Below, one piece after another: positions 20,552 to 33,387 of a DNA stretch of 64,000 nt (positions are counted from its first letter, which is position 1; each line of letters opens with the position of its first letter). The translations under genes and the position numbers were made by a program. The notes below the pieces were generated by a model. It had not been told where the DNA came from, searched no databases, and saw only the letters and a program-made list of their open reading frames with translations. The DNA is from Hygrophila difformis (taxonomy: Eukaryota > Streptophyta > Magnoliopsida > Lamiales > Acanthaceae): assembly GCA_030278955.1 (NCBI GenBank), contig JAOANR010000012.1, forward strand, positions 30,937,491 to 31,001,490, read 5' to 3'.

Positions 20552-23500
20552 TTATGCCCCCATAACTGCTCCTGAGTCGCTTCGGAAAAGGTTGGGATAT
20601 TTCTGCTTCATATCCGCTTCCAATTCCCACGTCGCTTCCTCAGTGCCATGATTTGACCATAGGATCTTCACCATCTTCACAGTCTTGTTCCTTGTGACCC
20701 TTTCCTTGACATCAAGTATCTCGATCGGATACTCCTCGTATGTCAGGTCGTTGTCCAGCTCAATCACGTCGGGTTGCAAAACATGAGTTGGGTCGTGCAC
20801 GTATTTCTTCAATTGAGAAACGTGAAATACGTTGTGCACTCGCGACAATTCTGGTGGAAGAGCCAAACGATAAGCTAAGGTACCTACGCGATCCAGAATC
20901 TCGTACGGACCGACGTAGCGAGGACTCAGCTTCCCTCGTTTACCGAATCGCATCACCACTTTCATGGGCGACACTTTCAGCATGACTTTGTCTCCCACCT
21001 CAAATTCCAACTTTTGCCGCCTAGTGTCGGCGTAACTCTTCTGCCGGTCCTGTGCGGCCTTCATTTTCTGTTGAACCACCTTGATTTGTTTGCTCATATC
21101 TTCAATGAGTTGCGGTCCAACAACTACCGAATTATCATCTTTTGCCCAGCATAACGGACTGCGGCACTTACGTCCGTAAAGCGCTTCGAACGGTGCCATG
21201 CCAATACTTGCGTGATAACTGTTGTTGTACGAGAATTCAATTAACGGCAAGTGGTCCTCCCAACTTCCCTTGAATTCGAGTACGCACGCCCTTAGCATGT
21301 CCTCGAGCGTCTGAATCGTGCACTCAGTCTGACCGTCCGTCATTGGATGAAATGTTGTGCTCATCTTGATTTGGGTTCCTAAGGCTTCTTGTAGTTTAGT
21401 CCAAAAGTTGGAGTCGAATCTACTATCTCGGTCTGAGATAATATCATGCGGTACTCCGTGCCTTCGGACCACGTTTTCGATATATGCCTTAGCTAGTTGA
21501 TCCATCGACCAATTTTCCTTCATTGGTATGAAGATGGCGGTCTTTGTTAACCGATCAACTATTACCCAAATTTTATTCATTCCTCGGAGAGATCTTGGTA
21601 ACCCCGAAACAAAATCTATGGAGATGCTGTCCCATTTCCAGCTTGGGATCTCTAATGGCTTTACCAATCCCAACGGCTTTTGCCTTACTGCCTTCACCTT
21701 CTGGCAGGTTATGCACTTAGCCACAAAGTCGGCAACATCCTTCTTCATCCGCGGCCACCAGTAGATTTTCTTTAAGTCCTTGTACAACTTATCCCCACCA
21801 GGGTGGACCGACTAAGGTGTATTGTGGCCTTCTTCCATGAGTTTTCTCTTCAATTCCTCGCACTTATAAGGAACGCACCATCTTCCTTTAAAACGGATAC
21901 TTCCGTCCTCATGGATTATGAATCCTACCGCCTTTCCTTCACCAATCTTTTCTTTGATTCTCTTGAGATTCTCGTCGTCCGGTTGAGCTGTTCGAATCTC
22001 GTCGAACACGGTAGGTTCAATTGTTATGGCATTCACTGTTTCTACCACGGTCCCATAATGGACTAGTTCAGTATCCAACTTAGCTAGGTCCATGTACAGT
22101 CCCGAAGGTAAAATAAGTGTGTTCGCCGTATGCCTCGTCTTGCGACTCAGTGCGTCCGCAACGACATTCGCTTTGCCCTCATGGTAGGCTATGTCCAGAT
22201 CGTAATCCTTGATCAGCTCGAGCCATCTCCTCTGCCTCATATTTAACTCTTTTTGAGTAAATATATACTTGAGGCTCTTGTGATCTGTAAACATCCGACA
22301 AGTTCATCCATATAGGTAGTGTCGCCAGATCTTAAGAGCGAACACTACCGCCGCTAGTTCCAGATCATGTGTCGGATAGTTTTCTTCGTGTGGCTTGAGT
22401 TGCCTCGATGCATAAGCAATCACCCTTTGGTTTTGCATTAGCACGCAACCAAGACCTTCTTTTGAGGCGTCGCTGTACACCTCATAATCTTCAGTTTCTG
22501 ATGGCAGTGCCAAGACCGGTGCTGATGTGAGTCTCTTCTTAAGTTCTCGGAATGACTCCTCACAATCAGTTGTCCATTCGAATTTCAATCCTTTCTTCAG
22601 CAACTGGGTCATTGGTCTCGCAATTTTTTAATAGTCTTTCACAAATCTTCGGTAGTATCCGGCTAGTCCTAGGAAACTTCGTACCTCAGTCTGGCTCGTC
22701 GGTGCCGGCCAATCAGACACTGCCGATATCTTTGCCGGGTCAACCGATACTCCTCTAGCCGATACTATATGACCTAGAAAGGCGACTTCCTTCATCCAAA
22801 ATTCACACTTTGACAGCTTCGCATAAAGTTGATTCTTCCTCAAAAGTCCGAGTACTTGGTGCAAATGACTCCGATGCTCCTTTTCATTCCTCGAGTAAAC
22901 TAGGATGTCATCGATGAATACGACAACACATGAGTCTAGTAGCTCTCGGAAAACACTGTTCATGAGATTCATGAATACTGCGGGAGCATTAGTTAGACCG
23001 AAGGACATTACGGTGAATTCTTAGTGCCCATATCTTGTTCGGAAAGCTGTTTTGGGTATATCTTGCTTGGCGATACGCAGTTGGTGGTATCACGATCTCA
23101 GGTCAACTTTTGAAAATACAGCCGCTCCTTTCAACTGATCGAAGAGGTCTTCGATCCTAGGCAGCGGGTATTTATTCTTGATTGTTACCTGATTAAGGCC
23201 TCTATAATCTATGCAAAGTCGAAGTCCGCCGTCTTTCTTCTTGACGAACAGGACTGGTGCACCCCATGGTGATGTGCTCGGCCGAATATACCCTTTCGAT
23301 AACAACTCCTTAAGTTGTTCCTTCAGTTCTTTCATCTCCGCGGGCGCCATACGATACGGTGGCTTCGATACTGGTTCGATTCCAGGTACCAGATCGATTG
23401 TGAACTCAACTTCGCGCTCAGGAGGCATTCCTGGGATATCTTCAGGAAAGACGTCGGGGTACTCGCTCACGACTAGAATTGTCTCGATCTTATTTCCCTC

Positions 23501-25216
23501 GCCCTCCAGATTATGTACGTAACAGGCGTACAGCTGATATCCCTTCTGCATGAGATTGCAGAACTTCACTGCATTTACTACCTTGGCACCCTTCTTCTGA
23601 GGCTGCATGTAGTAAATGGCCTTCTTTCCTCGACTCTTGGCTAGAGAGATTTTCTGTTTCTGACACTCAATAACTGCCTTGTATTGAGTCAGAAAGTCCA
23701 TTCCTAAGATAATGTCAAAGTCCTTGAGCTCAAATTCGACTAGGTTCGCGAAAAATTCTATGTTCTTGATCACAATCGGGATTCCATCATATCGTTTTGA
23801 ACACGATACCATTTTACCCGATGGTAGTTGAATTCCTAGGTTAATATTCTTAGACGCTGGAAGATCTAAGGCAGACCTAATTCTTGTAGATAGCAAAGAA
23901 CAGCTTGCGCCTGAATCGAATAAAACCTTAACAGATACGTTTAAAGCAGTAAACGTACCGGTTATTACTTCTCCCTGGGCAGCCATATCTGCCTGATTGA
24001 TGACATTGAGGCGTCCGACCGGTCGCCCTTGATTTCCTTGCTGGTTCTGATTTTGAGGCGGCCTCTATCCCTGAGGAAACCTCTGTCGCTGGTTGTTCTG
24101 CTGGTTCTGCCCAGCTGGCCTATTCCCTTGAGGACGATTCAGCAAGTCCGGCCTCTTTTCAATACGATCCTCGCTTGTGCGACATTCCTTCCTCATATGG
24201 CCTTCTCGGCCGCAACGGTAACACTGTCCTGGTTTCGGAAACTCTCTCACCAGGTGCGAAATATTGCACTGCTGACACCTAGGTATGAAAGTGCCCTGAT
24301 TTTCCGGCTTCCGGTGGCCGTTACCTCCCTGGTTAAACCCTCTGTTTTCCGGCCTTCTCTGTCCTTCGTTTCTTCCTTGATCTTTTCCTCTCCTGAAGTT
24401 GTTGTTGTTGTTTCTGTTTCTTTTGTCAAAGTTATTCAAGCCTTTGCTCAATTCTCCATTGTCTTTCCGCTTCAACTGTTGTACTCGGGCAATCGCCACT
24501 TCGTGGTCATATGCAGCTTGCAGAGTTGCATGCTGTCCTCCCACCAAAATTTCTCGAATGCTCAGGTTCGGCCCCATCTCAAACTTTTGGGCTTTGTCAG
24601 CTTCGGTCGGCACAAGTCTAGGAGCAAAACGAACGAGCTCCGTGAACTTTGTGTAATACTCCTGAACCGACTGAGTGCCTTGACGAAGGTTGATGAACTC
24701 TTCGTATTTAGCAGCTTTGGTGCTGAGGGGGTAGAACCTTTCTCTCATCATCTCTTTAAATTCCGCCCACAAGTACTCGTGCTCACCCTCGGCCAGCCCC
24801 GCTTGGTGGTTCTGCCACCACTCATCAGCTTCCCCATTCAAATAATATGTCGCCACCCTCACTTTCTTGTTCTCGGGACAGCGGACGGCAGTCAGGAGCT
24901 TGTCAAACGTTCGGATCCAGTCTTCCATTTTCGCAGGATCCTCCTGTCCTTCGTAGTGGGGCGGCTGGTAGGAGTTCACCATCGCCAAGTAGTTAATTCT
25001 TGCGGCCAGGGGTGGCACTGCAGCTTGTGCTCGGTTAACTTCTGCGTTTCCTAAAGCAATGAGGACTTGTTCAACTGTCCTCAGTCGCTCATCCATCGCA
25101 TTAAGGGCAGGATTAGGTTGGCCTCCAGGGTTTGGCAGGTTCGCACCAACTGGAGCGTTAGCGTTCACTGGGATCTCAGCTCGGGGTCTCCCTCTTGGCG
25201 GCATTCTGATGACCAA
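20552..25216 (-). pseudogene. gag-pol: Element A gag-pol polyprotein, six in-frame stops
   Basis: One reading frame of 1555 codons (ATG near 25204-25216, stop 20552-20554) holds the whole polyprotein without a frame shift. In order: retrotransposon Gag core, zinc knuckle CYRCGREGHMRKEC (about 24185-24225), protease DSGAS (about 23910), reverse transcriptase with FIDD (about 22920), RNase H with SDAS and TDHKS, integrase with HHCC-type finger, D,D,E residues in SIDF, ISDRDSRF and TDGQTE, and a C-terminal chromodomain ending in TWELEADM. Premature stops lie at 24065-24067, 23090-23092, 23021-23023, 22628-22630, 22304-22306 and 21812-21814. The chromodomain type and iMet primer site point to the Tekay/Del clade. 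The copy is not autonomous. Confidence 0.95.
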
Positions 25217-25527
25217 GCACGCAGAGGTTAGATTCGCAGTTAGACCTGGGTTAATAGTCGAGTTAGACTATGATCAGAATTCTATCTCAAAAACTCTAAG
25301 TGCGAAAGAACACCGAAATGGGCAAGAAAAGAAAACACTAGGTACGAAATTCCACTAGATATTAATGATTTGATAACGAGGGCTACATCATAATACTAGG
25401 TTACCACTACGTAAAATGTGATAACGATAAGGTAAACAAGATGTGATAATGCTAATACGCAATGTACGGAATCGGAATACTAGTAAAAACAAGTAAAGAA
25501 GTCCATCAAAGAAGTCGCATACAATGC

Positions 25528-25983
25528 CTAAAGCAAGTAGTCAGGGGAATAGCCGAGCATCCTGCGATCGGCCTCAATCTCCTCGTCAGTGTCAAGAGAC
25601 AGTGGAGGGTTCTCCACGACCTCCTCGGGATCCTCGTCCACAATGTTGATAAACTCGTCCGGGTCCTCTTCCTCCTCTTCCTCCATCTCCGGCTCGGGAT
25701 TGAGCTGATTTTGCAGCCCAACCACAACTTCCTCCAGTGCAAACATACGACCCTGCAACATGTGCACATGATGACGGCAATCCTCAAACTCAGCTGCCAG
25801 AGCGTCGTGGCATGCAGCAATCTGGTTAGTCCTAATAGTCATCGCCTCAATCCTCTCTTCCAATGCCACAATTCTATTCCTATCATTCGCGGCGTCCCTG
25901 GTAATGTGGCGAAGCTCATGCGTAATATCGGACATAGAGCATAATAAACGCATGATAGAGTCCTGTAATCTTGGGTCGGCCAT
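25528..25983 (-). CDS. Leader ORF between LTR and gag of element A, coiled coil, 151 aa
   Basis: An intact ATG-to-stop frame starts 252 bp after the primer site and ends about 310 bp before gag, on the same strand. The N-terminal two thirds (residues 1-100) is rich in Leu/Ile/Ala/Glu/Arg heptad-like spacing (ITHELRHITRDAANDRNRIV, ALEERIEAMT), so a coiled coil is likely. The rest is strongly acidic (seven consecutive Glu/Asp residues near 100-107). No enzyme motif is visible. Standard Tekay/Del elements do not encode a conserved protein here, so its role is unknown. It is uninterrupted although gag-pol beside it has six stops, but at this length that may be chance. Confidence 0.6.
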   Translation of the reverse strand: MADPRLQDSIMRLLCSMSDITHELRHITRDAANDRNRIVALEERIEAMTIRTNQIAACHDALAAEFEDCRHHVHMLQGRMFALEEVVVGLQNQLNPEPEMEEEEEEDPDEFINIVDEDPEEVVENPPLSLDTDEEIEADRRMLGYSPDYLL

Positions 25984-26234
25984 CTAACATACAAATTTTT
26001 TTACATTAAGGGATTTGCCACATAAAAATAATAATTTTGTTAATGCACATGCTTCCCCCCAAAAATAGTACTAATTTTTTTTAAGACTTGTCGAATTTTC
26101 AGGATATACTTTTCATGGGTTTTAAAATAAAAATTTCTTTTTCCATGGAAATAATACTCAAAATGCTTAAAAATAATATTGAATAATTTGGGCCTCTATA
26201 GTGGGCCGAAAAATAATAGCTTTAAAATTTTCGG

Positions 26235-26246
26235 GCTCTGATACCA
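26235..26246 (-). promoter_or_regulatory. Primer binding site of element A (tRNA-iMet type)
   Basis: On minus the LTR end GGGGTGTCACA is followed by AAG and TGGTATCAGAGC, the standard complement to the 3' end of initiator methionine tRNA in plant LTR elements. Confidence 0.95.
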
Positions 26247-26249
26247 CTT

Positions 26250-28609
26250 TGTGACACCCCGGATTTGATTTCCCGGGCCAGGGCATTACCGCCACACTTT
26301 TCTAAACAAGACCTGAACCAAGTCGAGCTTATCTAGAAAAATGCTAAGGCTAAGTTGTATCAAACTTTAAAATACTTCAAAATCCATTCAAATATGCCCG
26401 AATTTAAATCAGAGTATCACAGGCAGTACAGTAAATAATAGTGCGGAAGCAAAAACAAGGCCAAACAGACGGCAAAAAAACCAAGTCCAAAGTTCCAAGT
26501 CCAAAACGGCATTTAAAAATAGAAGTAAATGCGACAAGTTCTTTATTGAGAAATCCCATCCCGTCGTGCCATGTCTTACTCTACGAAAAATAGGAAACAA
26601 CAATTTATCAGTACAAACGGTACTGCGTAAGTTAATGTATAGCATAACAAAATTTAAAGTTTTTAGAAGAGATATAAAAAGATAGGAGTTTAATTTTTTA
26701 AAATAAGCGAGTAAAATAATTTACGGGAATTCTTACACTATAACACATGCATAATTATCAATGTTCATTTTGATCGAGGACATCCAAAAATTACCCGCTT
26801 GGGCGTTTATGTCCACAAGCCGCCGGTATCAACGATCCTGGGCCTAAGCCGTTTAAGATCAAATTACCCGCTTGGGCGCTTATGTCCACAAGCCGACGGT
26901 ATCAACAAATGTGAAAGCAGCGGACCCTATACAGACACACTCCGGAGCCCTAGATAACTCATACGGATACATCTAGGAGTATAGACTCATACTAACCCGC
27001 AACATAATTTCCTTGGCGCCGTTTTTTGGCCACCAAAAAGAGGGGGCGGCCCAACGAGCTCACGCCAAGTGCACTTACCCTCCAAAGTTGGGCATCTAAC
27101 TCGATCAAAACTTACAAAGTTTCAAAATTCACATTTTAATCATTACAAAACATCATTACATTTCCATAGTTCATAATATTCACAAATGAGTAGCAATTGA
27201 CTCACTAATCATCAAAACGCACGAAACCAAGTTTACCGGTAAAAGCCCCACTGTGGCAGTTTTCAAATTCGCACTAGGAAATGTAGTAAAACTTTTTAGA
27301 AAATTCTGAAACTTTTACAGGTGCTAGGAAAGATCAAAATAAGCATTTGTCTTAGAAATAGGCTTTATCAAATTTGGACTCTAAATGGCCAAAAAAAAAT
27401 CGTTTCAGAAACACATCTTTCAAAGAGTGTAGGATTTACTGTTCACTCGACCACAGTTTCTTTAAAAATTCATAACAATTCCAAGAGTGATCTAAAAATT
27501 CTGAAATTTTACAGGGTAAACTAGACATATAGATGAACATTTTTCATGAAGAAACCAACCATTGAAAACGATCGTAGACAGGAGTAATACGGACAACAAA
27601 ACTGACTACACCATGAAACTAATTCTGTCATCAGAATTTCAGAAAATACCAGATGATTTCTTGTCGCATAAATCATGTCCAAAAATTATGAAAATTTACG
27701 GAGGTCATATTCAAGATGTAAGGAACATTTTTCATTTAGAAAGGTTTTTCCAAAAATGAACGGATCTAGGCGAAAAACGATGAACAAAAGAAACTATACT
27801 GATAAAACCCTAAAACACAGATTTGGCAAGAAATGGGATTCGAGTTGTATCACAATGGATACTCAACCAAAAGCTCTAAAATTTGAAAGGCACAGCATTA
27901 AATTACTTTAGAAGAGATTAGGATCGAAAACTCCTTTGGTTGAATCTCCACAATCGTCCGGGACAACCCACTCTTCCGAAGTTCTACCAAATGAATCCTA
28001 TTTTGAGGGTTGAAGGAAAAAAATACTTGGTGTAAGGGCTTGATAACCAAATCTAAGGCAAAGAATTGGGTTAGGGATCTTACCAACTTGTAGAAGAAGA
28101 GATTTGGTGTGCCCAACTCGACCAAAACTCTGGAGCAAAGAGAGGAACACTCAAGCAACTCACCACCCTCAATTTGGAGTCTAATTTTCGGAATGGTGGT
28201 TTAGGGTGAATTTTGGGGCTATTATGGGGGGATTTATTGGGTGATGGATATTCCCTAGGGTACCTTAATGAGTATAGGGAATGTGAGAGTGTTATTAGGC
28301 AGTCAAAAACCGAATTAAGGCCACCAAACCTTACTCATTTCCCTTATCCAACCAATGCTCAATTAAATCCATCTTTGTTCATGCACCTACCAATATACAA
28401 CTATGTAGGGGTTCTTAATCCATCCAAATCCGTCCCAAATGGTTCTAATACATGCATTAACGTTTGGGGAGGGATTTAGGATCGTTTGGAAATCACAATG
28501 CCTCGAATTTGGATCAAAAAACGCTTTCAGCGTTTTGAAACGCCGCCTGCCGCCGCCGCTGCGCGGGTGGCGCGCCGCCGCGTCGCCGCCGCGCGGCCAC
28601 CTGCAGCGC
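26250..28609 (-). repeat. Element A, 5' LTR, first part
   Basis: It aligns with 17788-20145 throughout, starting TGTGACACCCCGG. It is cut at CCACCTGCAGCGC by element B and continues at 49976. The last five bases, AGCGC (28605-28609), are the duplicated target. Confidence 0.95.
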
Positions 28610-30738
28610 TGAAACTTTTGACAATTTCCTACACGAGTATTTTCTAAAATATCCTAGGTTAAATTTATTAAAAGAAAAGAGTTATGATTCGTGGGAAAGG
28701 GGTTTAAGGATATATTTCACTTTTTATTACTCATGTGGGAAACTTTGATTTCAAACGGCGCTGTGGAACTCCCCGGCATGAAACCTTTCACAATTTCATG
28801 TCTTGAAGATCCTTGCCATGAAACTTTTGACAAGTTCCCACTACATGAGTATTTTCTGAAAAATCATAATCCTGGTTTTCGATTTTATTTAATAAAACCA
28901 ATTTATGAAGATGGAGTTGGGATTAGGAATATATTTATAGGTTGTCACGTTTTTATTACTCGTGTTAAGAAACTGTGCCCCCGAAAGCGCACGGTGTCAA
29001 AAATTGCAGTAATTTATAGTAAGACCGGATCGTTCACTGGAGGATGTGCGATAGAAGCAGGGCCCACGTCGTTTACTAAGATTTTCCACTCGGTTACTCG
29101 ATTCAAGCTTGTGTAATGGTTTCTAACAACTATTTGACAATAATTTAAACTAGACTATGGAAGCGATAAAATTATTCTACAAAGCATGGTAAATTTAGTC
29201 TAAAAAGCGATTAAATTCTATTCTAAGAAAGCAATAAGAATTATGCTAAGAAAGCAAGTAAAATTACTCTACGAAAGCGGATTTAAAATATGACAGAAGG
29301 GACAGGGAGAAAATAATGAAGATTGGACAAGATTCAGATGAAACACAATTAAACTTCCATTTTAATTACACAGATCTTTGTTTGGAATAATCCTTTTTAG
29401 TTAGCTAACTCTCATGCTTCCTATACCATGTTCCCTTTAACAGACAGGTACTTACAGCAAGGATTTACATGCCTTAAGACCTCAATTTCTAAGATACCAC
29501 AGATTAATAACTCCCCTTTGCAATGCTTTGCAAGAGTATGTTAGTCATATGTGGTGGACAAGTAACACCTAACATATCATTAGTTGATATGCCAAGTACT
29601 CCTATCGTCCTCCTTGTCACACCCAAAGTCCAAATCTAATCCCGAACTAATCCATAACTCTTAAACCTTACAACCGGCGGCCAACATCTAATTCTTCCGA
29701 GTGACCTCTATGAAAGCATTTTAAGGAAAGCGATAAAGAAGGCAGTAAAGAAAGCAGTTAAAAACCTATCACTCGGAAGTCTTAAAAGTCATCTCATTCC
29801 GTTAGTATGAAAGAGCCCCTGGTCTTGGTGACCAGATGCAGATTTAGAACTTCCCAAATATCAGTAAGCCACAGGGCTTATAACATCCGGGTAGTTATGA
29901 GATACAGACATTAGTGCAACAGACCTATGAAGATCTATTTCGAAAGTATTCACTCGAGACTCAATTTTATTTTTGGTGGGAGAATATAGCAGTTGAAAGA
30001 ATACTCAACCCTACCTTAGAAATTAACCAAGGCCTATATGTTGTTCCTCCAATATTATTTATCACATCTTATCCGAATCCAAGTGGACACTGATTTGATG
30101 CAATACTTAATACAAGATTTCCAACACACAGTAATTTTGAGAAACAGTTAGAAATTTGAAAATCATTCCCTAAACAGGTACTAAACTCTCAATTAAAACA
30201 CAGATCCTTTTAGTCTAGGTGAGACCTAATCGCTGACTCTGCTTCTAAGTTCTCAAAATCAACCCCCAGTAGAAGATGAATTAGTCATAATTGTCGAATT
30301 TATCCCTTACTCAGATCCGGATTTTATAAAGTGATTTTTGTGGAAATTTATTATGCAGCATCTGCTTTAAATCAAGACTTCTATGTCCAATGAGAAGGAT
30401 CTCCAAAATATTATAGACAACAATATCTACATAATAATATCATGCATACATGTATATGAGAAGCAAAATAAATCACCCCAAAATATATGGTGGGGTTAGA
30501 CAGAATTTGATACACAAAGATGAATTAGCCAGAGATACGAAGAAAATGGCTAAAGAGATTGCCAGAAATAATTGGGATTATCCAGACGGCAAACATCTGC
30601 TATCCGGGTCCCAAGTATTCCAGATGGAGTGATTTTTAGACAGTGGAATGCCTTAAGTGACAGTTGCCGCCGTCATCTTAGACTTCACTATCTGTGAATC
30701 TGGATGAAAACCCACATGTTCTATTACTGTAATAATTA

Positions 30739-30928
30739 CTCCCTCCGTCCCATTCCAAATGTCCTACTTACTATTTTTGGATGTCTCATTACAAATGTCT
30801 TCTTTCTATAAATAGAAATAATTTTCCCCTTCAACAACTATGTGGACCCCACCATATACTCACAAACCAACTCTACCTTAATTCCCGTGCCCAACAGTAA
30901 CAAGACACTTGGAGTGGGACGGAGGGAG
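30739..30928. mobile_element. Stowaway-like MITE in the 3' LTR of element B
   Basis: The terminal inverted repeats are CTCCCTCCGTCCCA and TGGGACGGAGGGAG, flanked by TA. The other LTR of B at about 47206-47210 reads AATAATTATTAGATAAC with no MITE, which is the empty site with a single TA. It is the same family and length as the copy at 7398-7587. Confidence 0.95.
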
Positions 30929-31404
30929 TATTAGATAACATTGCCATATATTATCTATTATTACTACAACTCTAGATTCAGGTTTGAAATTAAGATAAAG
31001 AAAAGAAAACTGTATCCGGATAGGAGTCAGCTGAGCAGCTGTCATAATCCCGGATGGACGAACCGCCAAGGCTTCCATCGACCACTATCCGAACCATGCA
31101 AAATAACAAATAGTAATTGATATTCAGAATACGAGCTAGTTATCCGTGTGGGAATACCCGCCAACATTAGTCTGATATATTTCTTAGTAGTTGTTCATAC
31201 ACACAATGAAAGGGAAAATAAACAAGATTAAGAAAATGTTTTTGGTATTGTGTGAGTGTTAATCACTCAATAAATAGACACTGATGGGTTGAGATGTGTA
31301 ATGGATAAAATTAGATGTAGTGGGCCTAGGCCCAATACACCCATGCAACTTACACAACTCGAGAAATAAAATGTTTTTGGAGTTTTAAAAGTAGAAGGAA
31401 GAAA

Positions 31405-31999
31405 GCAATTCGGTCTATTGGGCAAAATGCAAATTAGGCCGAATTGAGGATGCATAAGGTATGAAGTAATACCATGCCCAATTAATCCTTGTAAAGGCAT
31501 AAAGCATCCTCTAATTCGAATTGTCAGAGCAATTCGGTCTAAACCGAATTGGACAATTCGAATTGATGAAGTCATTACTTTACTCAAATTTGGCTAAGGC
31601 ATTTACCCCAAAATGAGGGTAATTCGAATTGCCAATTAAATTCGGTCTAGAACGAATTGGACAATTCGAATTGGTAAGACAAAGAAAATAAACTAAGGCA
31701 TGAAGGGATGGAATGCATACAGTATGGTGTACAAGGTCAATTCGATCTATGGGAGGAATTCGGTCTAAACCGAATTCGCACAGACCGAATTGCTTGTGCA
31801 CCATATGAGAACAATTTTTGCTATGCAATTCGGTCTCATGGGCAATTCGGTCTATTAGACCGAATTGCAAATAGACCGAATTGCCTAGATCGAATTGCAC
31901 ATAAATTTTTAGATAAGGCATTCAACAAATATTTTTGCCATGCAATTCCATTCTCATGGGTAATTCGGTTTAGACCGAATTGCCTCAAATCGAATTGCA
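31405..31999. repeat. Palindrome cluster 1 in the 3' LTR of B
   Basis: About six hairpin modules are built from the half-site CAATTCGGTCTA and its complement TAGACCGAATTG. Each typically has a central near-perfect palindrome flanked at 5-10 bp by outer half-sites. Examples lie at about 31537-31575, 31637-31675, 31737-31797, 31825-31900 and 31940-31999. Spacers between modules are unrelated in sequence. Confidence 0.9.
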
Positions 32000-32975
32000 T
32001 GTCTTTTCTTTCATAAAAGATATTTTGAACTCATAAGTGCAGGTTTGGTTTACATTGTGTGGTTCATGATGGATAAGATTTACCAAATCCTTCATTTCAC
32101 ATCAATGTCACCTCACAGCCACACTAATGAGTGTTTTAAGGAAAATAGGCATAGTAGGTTACGTGGCTAGCAGGTATTGGCATGAAACAAACCTTAATTC
32201 TACAAACAAGAAATCAAAGATCAAAGACTAAAACATCTAATAAAATAATAAGAACACAATGCATAAAGATAAGAACACCTACATTATCTAGGGCAGCAAT
32301 AAACTAACATAAAGAGGGTAAAACAGCAACCGAATAAACAAGGAATAAATTCTAACAATCCTAAAATCTTCTAAAACCTAAGAACACTCATTTGAATCAC
32401 TAAGGTATAAGAACAAGCCAAAAACCCACTAAACATGCATTTATTGAGAATGTAAGTCAACTAGGACATAATAAACGTAACCTAGTTAAAACAAACAAAC
32501 ATTCTAACATTTATTGCTAAGGAAAGCATTAAATAAATGCCAAACACTTGAAATAAAAACCCATTTCTGGATTCTTTCTTGTATTGACACTTGAAAGCAA
32601 CAAATAACCCTAAAACCATCATTAGCTTGAAGGTAGGGTTCATTATAACTACAAAGTATTTAAAGTTATGGTAATGGCTACACTAAGGGTAGTAACAAGC
32701 TTCTATGAAAAAGACTGAGATTAAAAGCATTAAAACTACACTACAAGCATGAAAATTAAACTAACTAACTAAACTACCTACCTAACCCTTAAGGGGTGGA
32801 GAACCTTCTGCTCCTTCTTTTTGTCTCCCAGAAAATGTCCAAGTGTAAGTGTTCGGATTTTTTCTTGTGTTGAGGAAGGTCAGCTTTTATACTTCTTCTC
32901 AGAACCCTAGGCCCATCAGGGCCCATCCACAGTGCCATGCATTTCTCACGTGCTCAAAGCTGCAATTTCGAATGT

Positions 32976-33387
32976 GGTTCGGTCTCCTCAAGTAGTTCGG
33001 TTTAGACCGAATTGGTGACATGAGGTCTTTCTCCTTGATCTTGAGCATGAAATGTGGTGATTCGGTCTATGGGTAGACCGAATTGGCCTTTGTCGAACTG
33101 ATGATGGCTCCTGCTTGGCTTCCTTGCTTTGAGGCAATTCGATCTATGCAATCAATTCGGCCTAGACCGAATTGCATAGATCGAACTCCTTCTTTTCCTT
33201 TCTGCTCAGGGTCTTCTTCTTTCCAAAGTGCAATTCGGTCTAGGGGTCAATTCGGTTTAGACCGAATTGCCACAGACCTAATTGGTTACTCTTTCCTTCT
33301 TCAACACTTCTCTTTTTCTTCTTCTCTTCAGTAATTCGGTCTAATGAGCAATTCGGTTTAGGTCGAATTGCGTATAGACCGAATTGA
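32976..33387. repeat. Palindrome cluster 2 in the 3' LTR of B
   Basis: Five modules of the same design lie at about 32976-33021, 33059-33092, 33133-33187, 33230-33283 and 33333-33387. The module at 33230 reads half-site, GGGG-type spacer, central palindrome, CCAC spacer, reverse half-site. Confidence 0.9.

Noticed and set aside
24029..25054. 341-codon plus-strand frame
   Set aside because: Shadow of the gag frame of element A; the minus strand has the zinc knuckle and Gag core.
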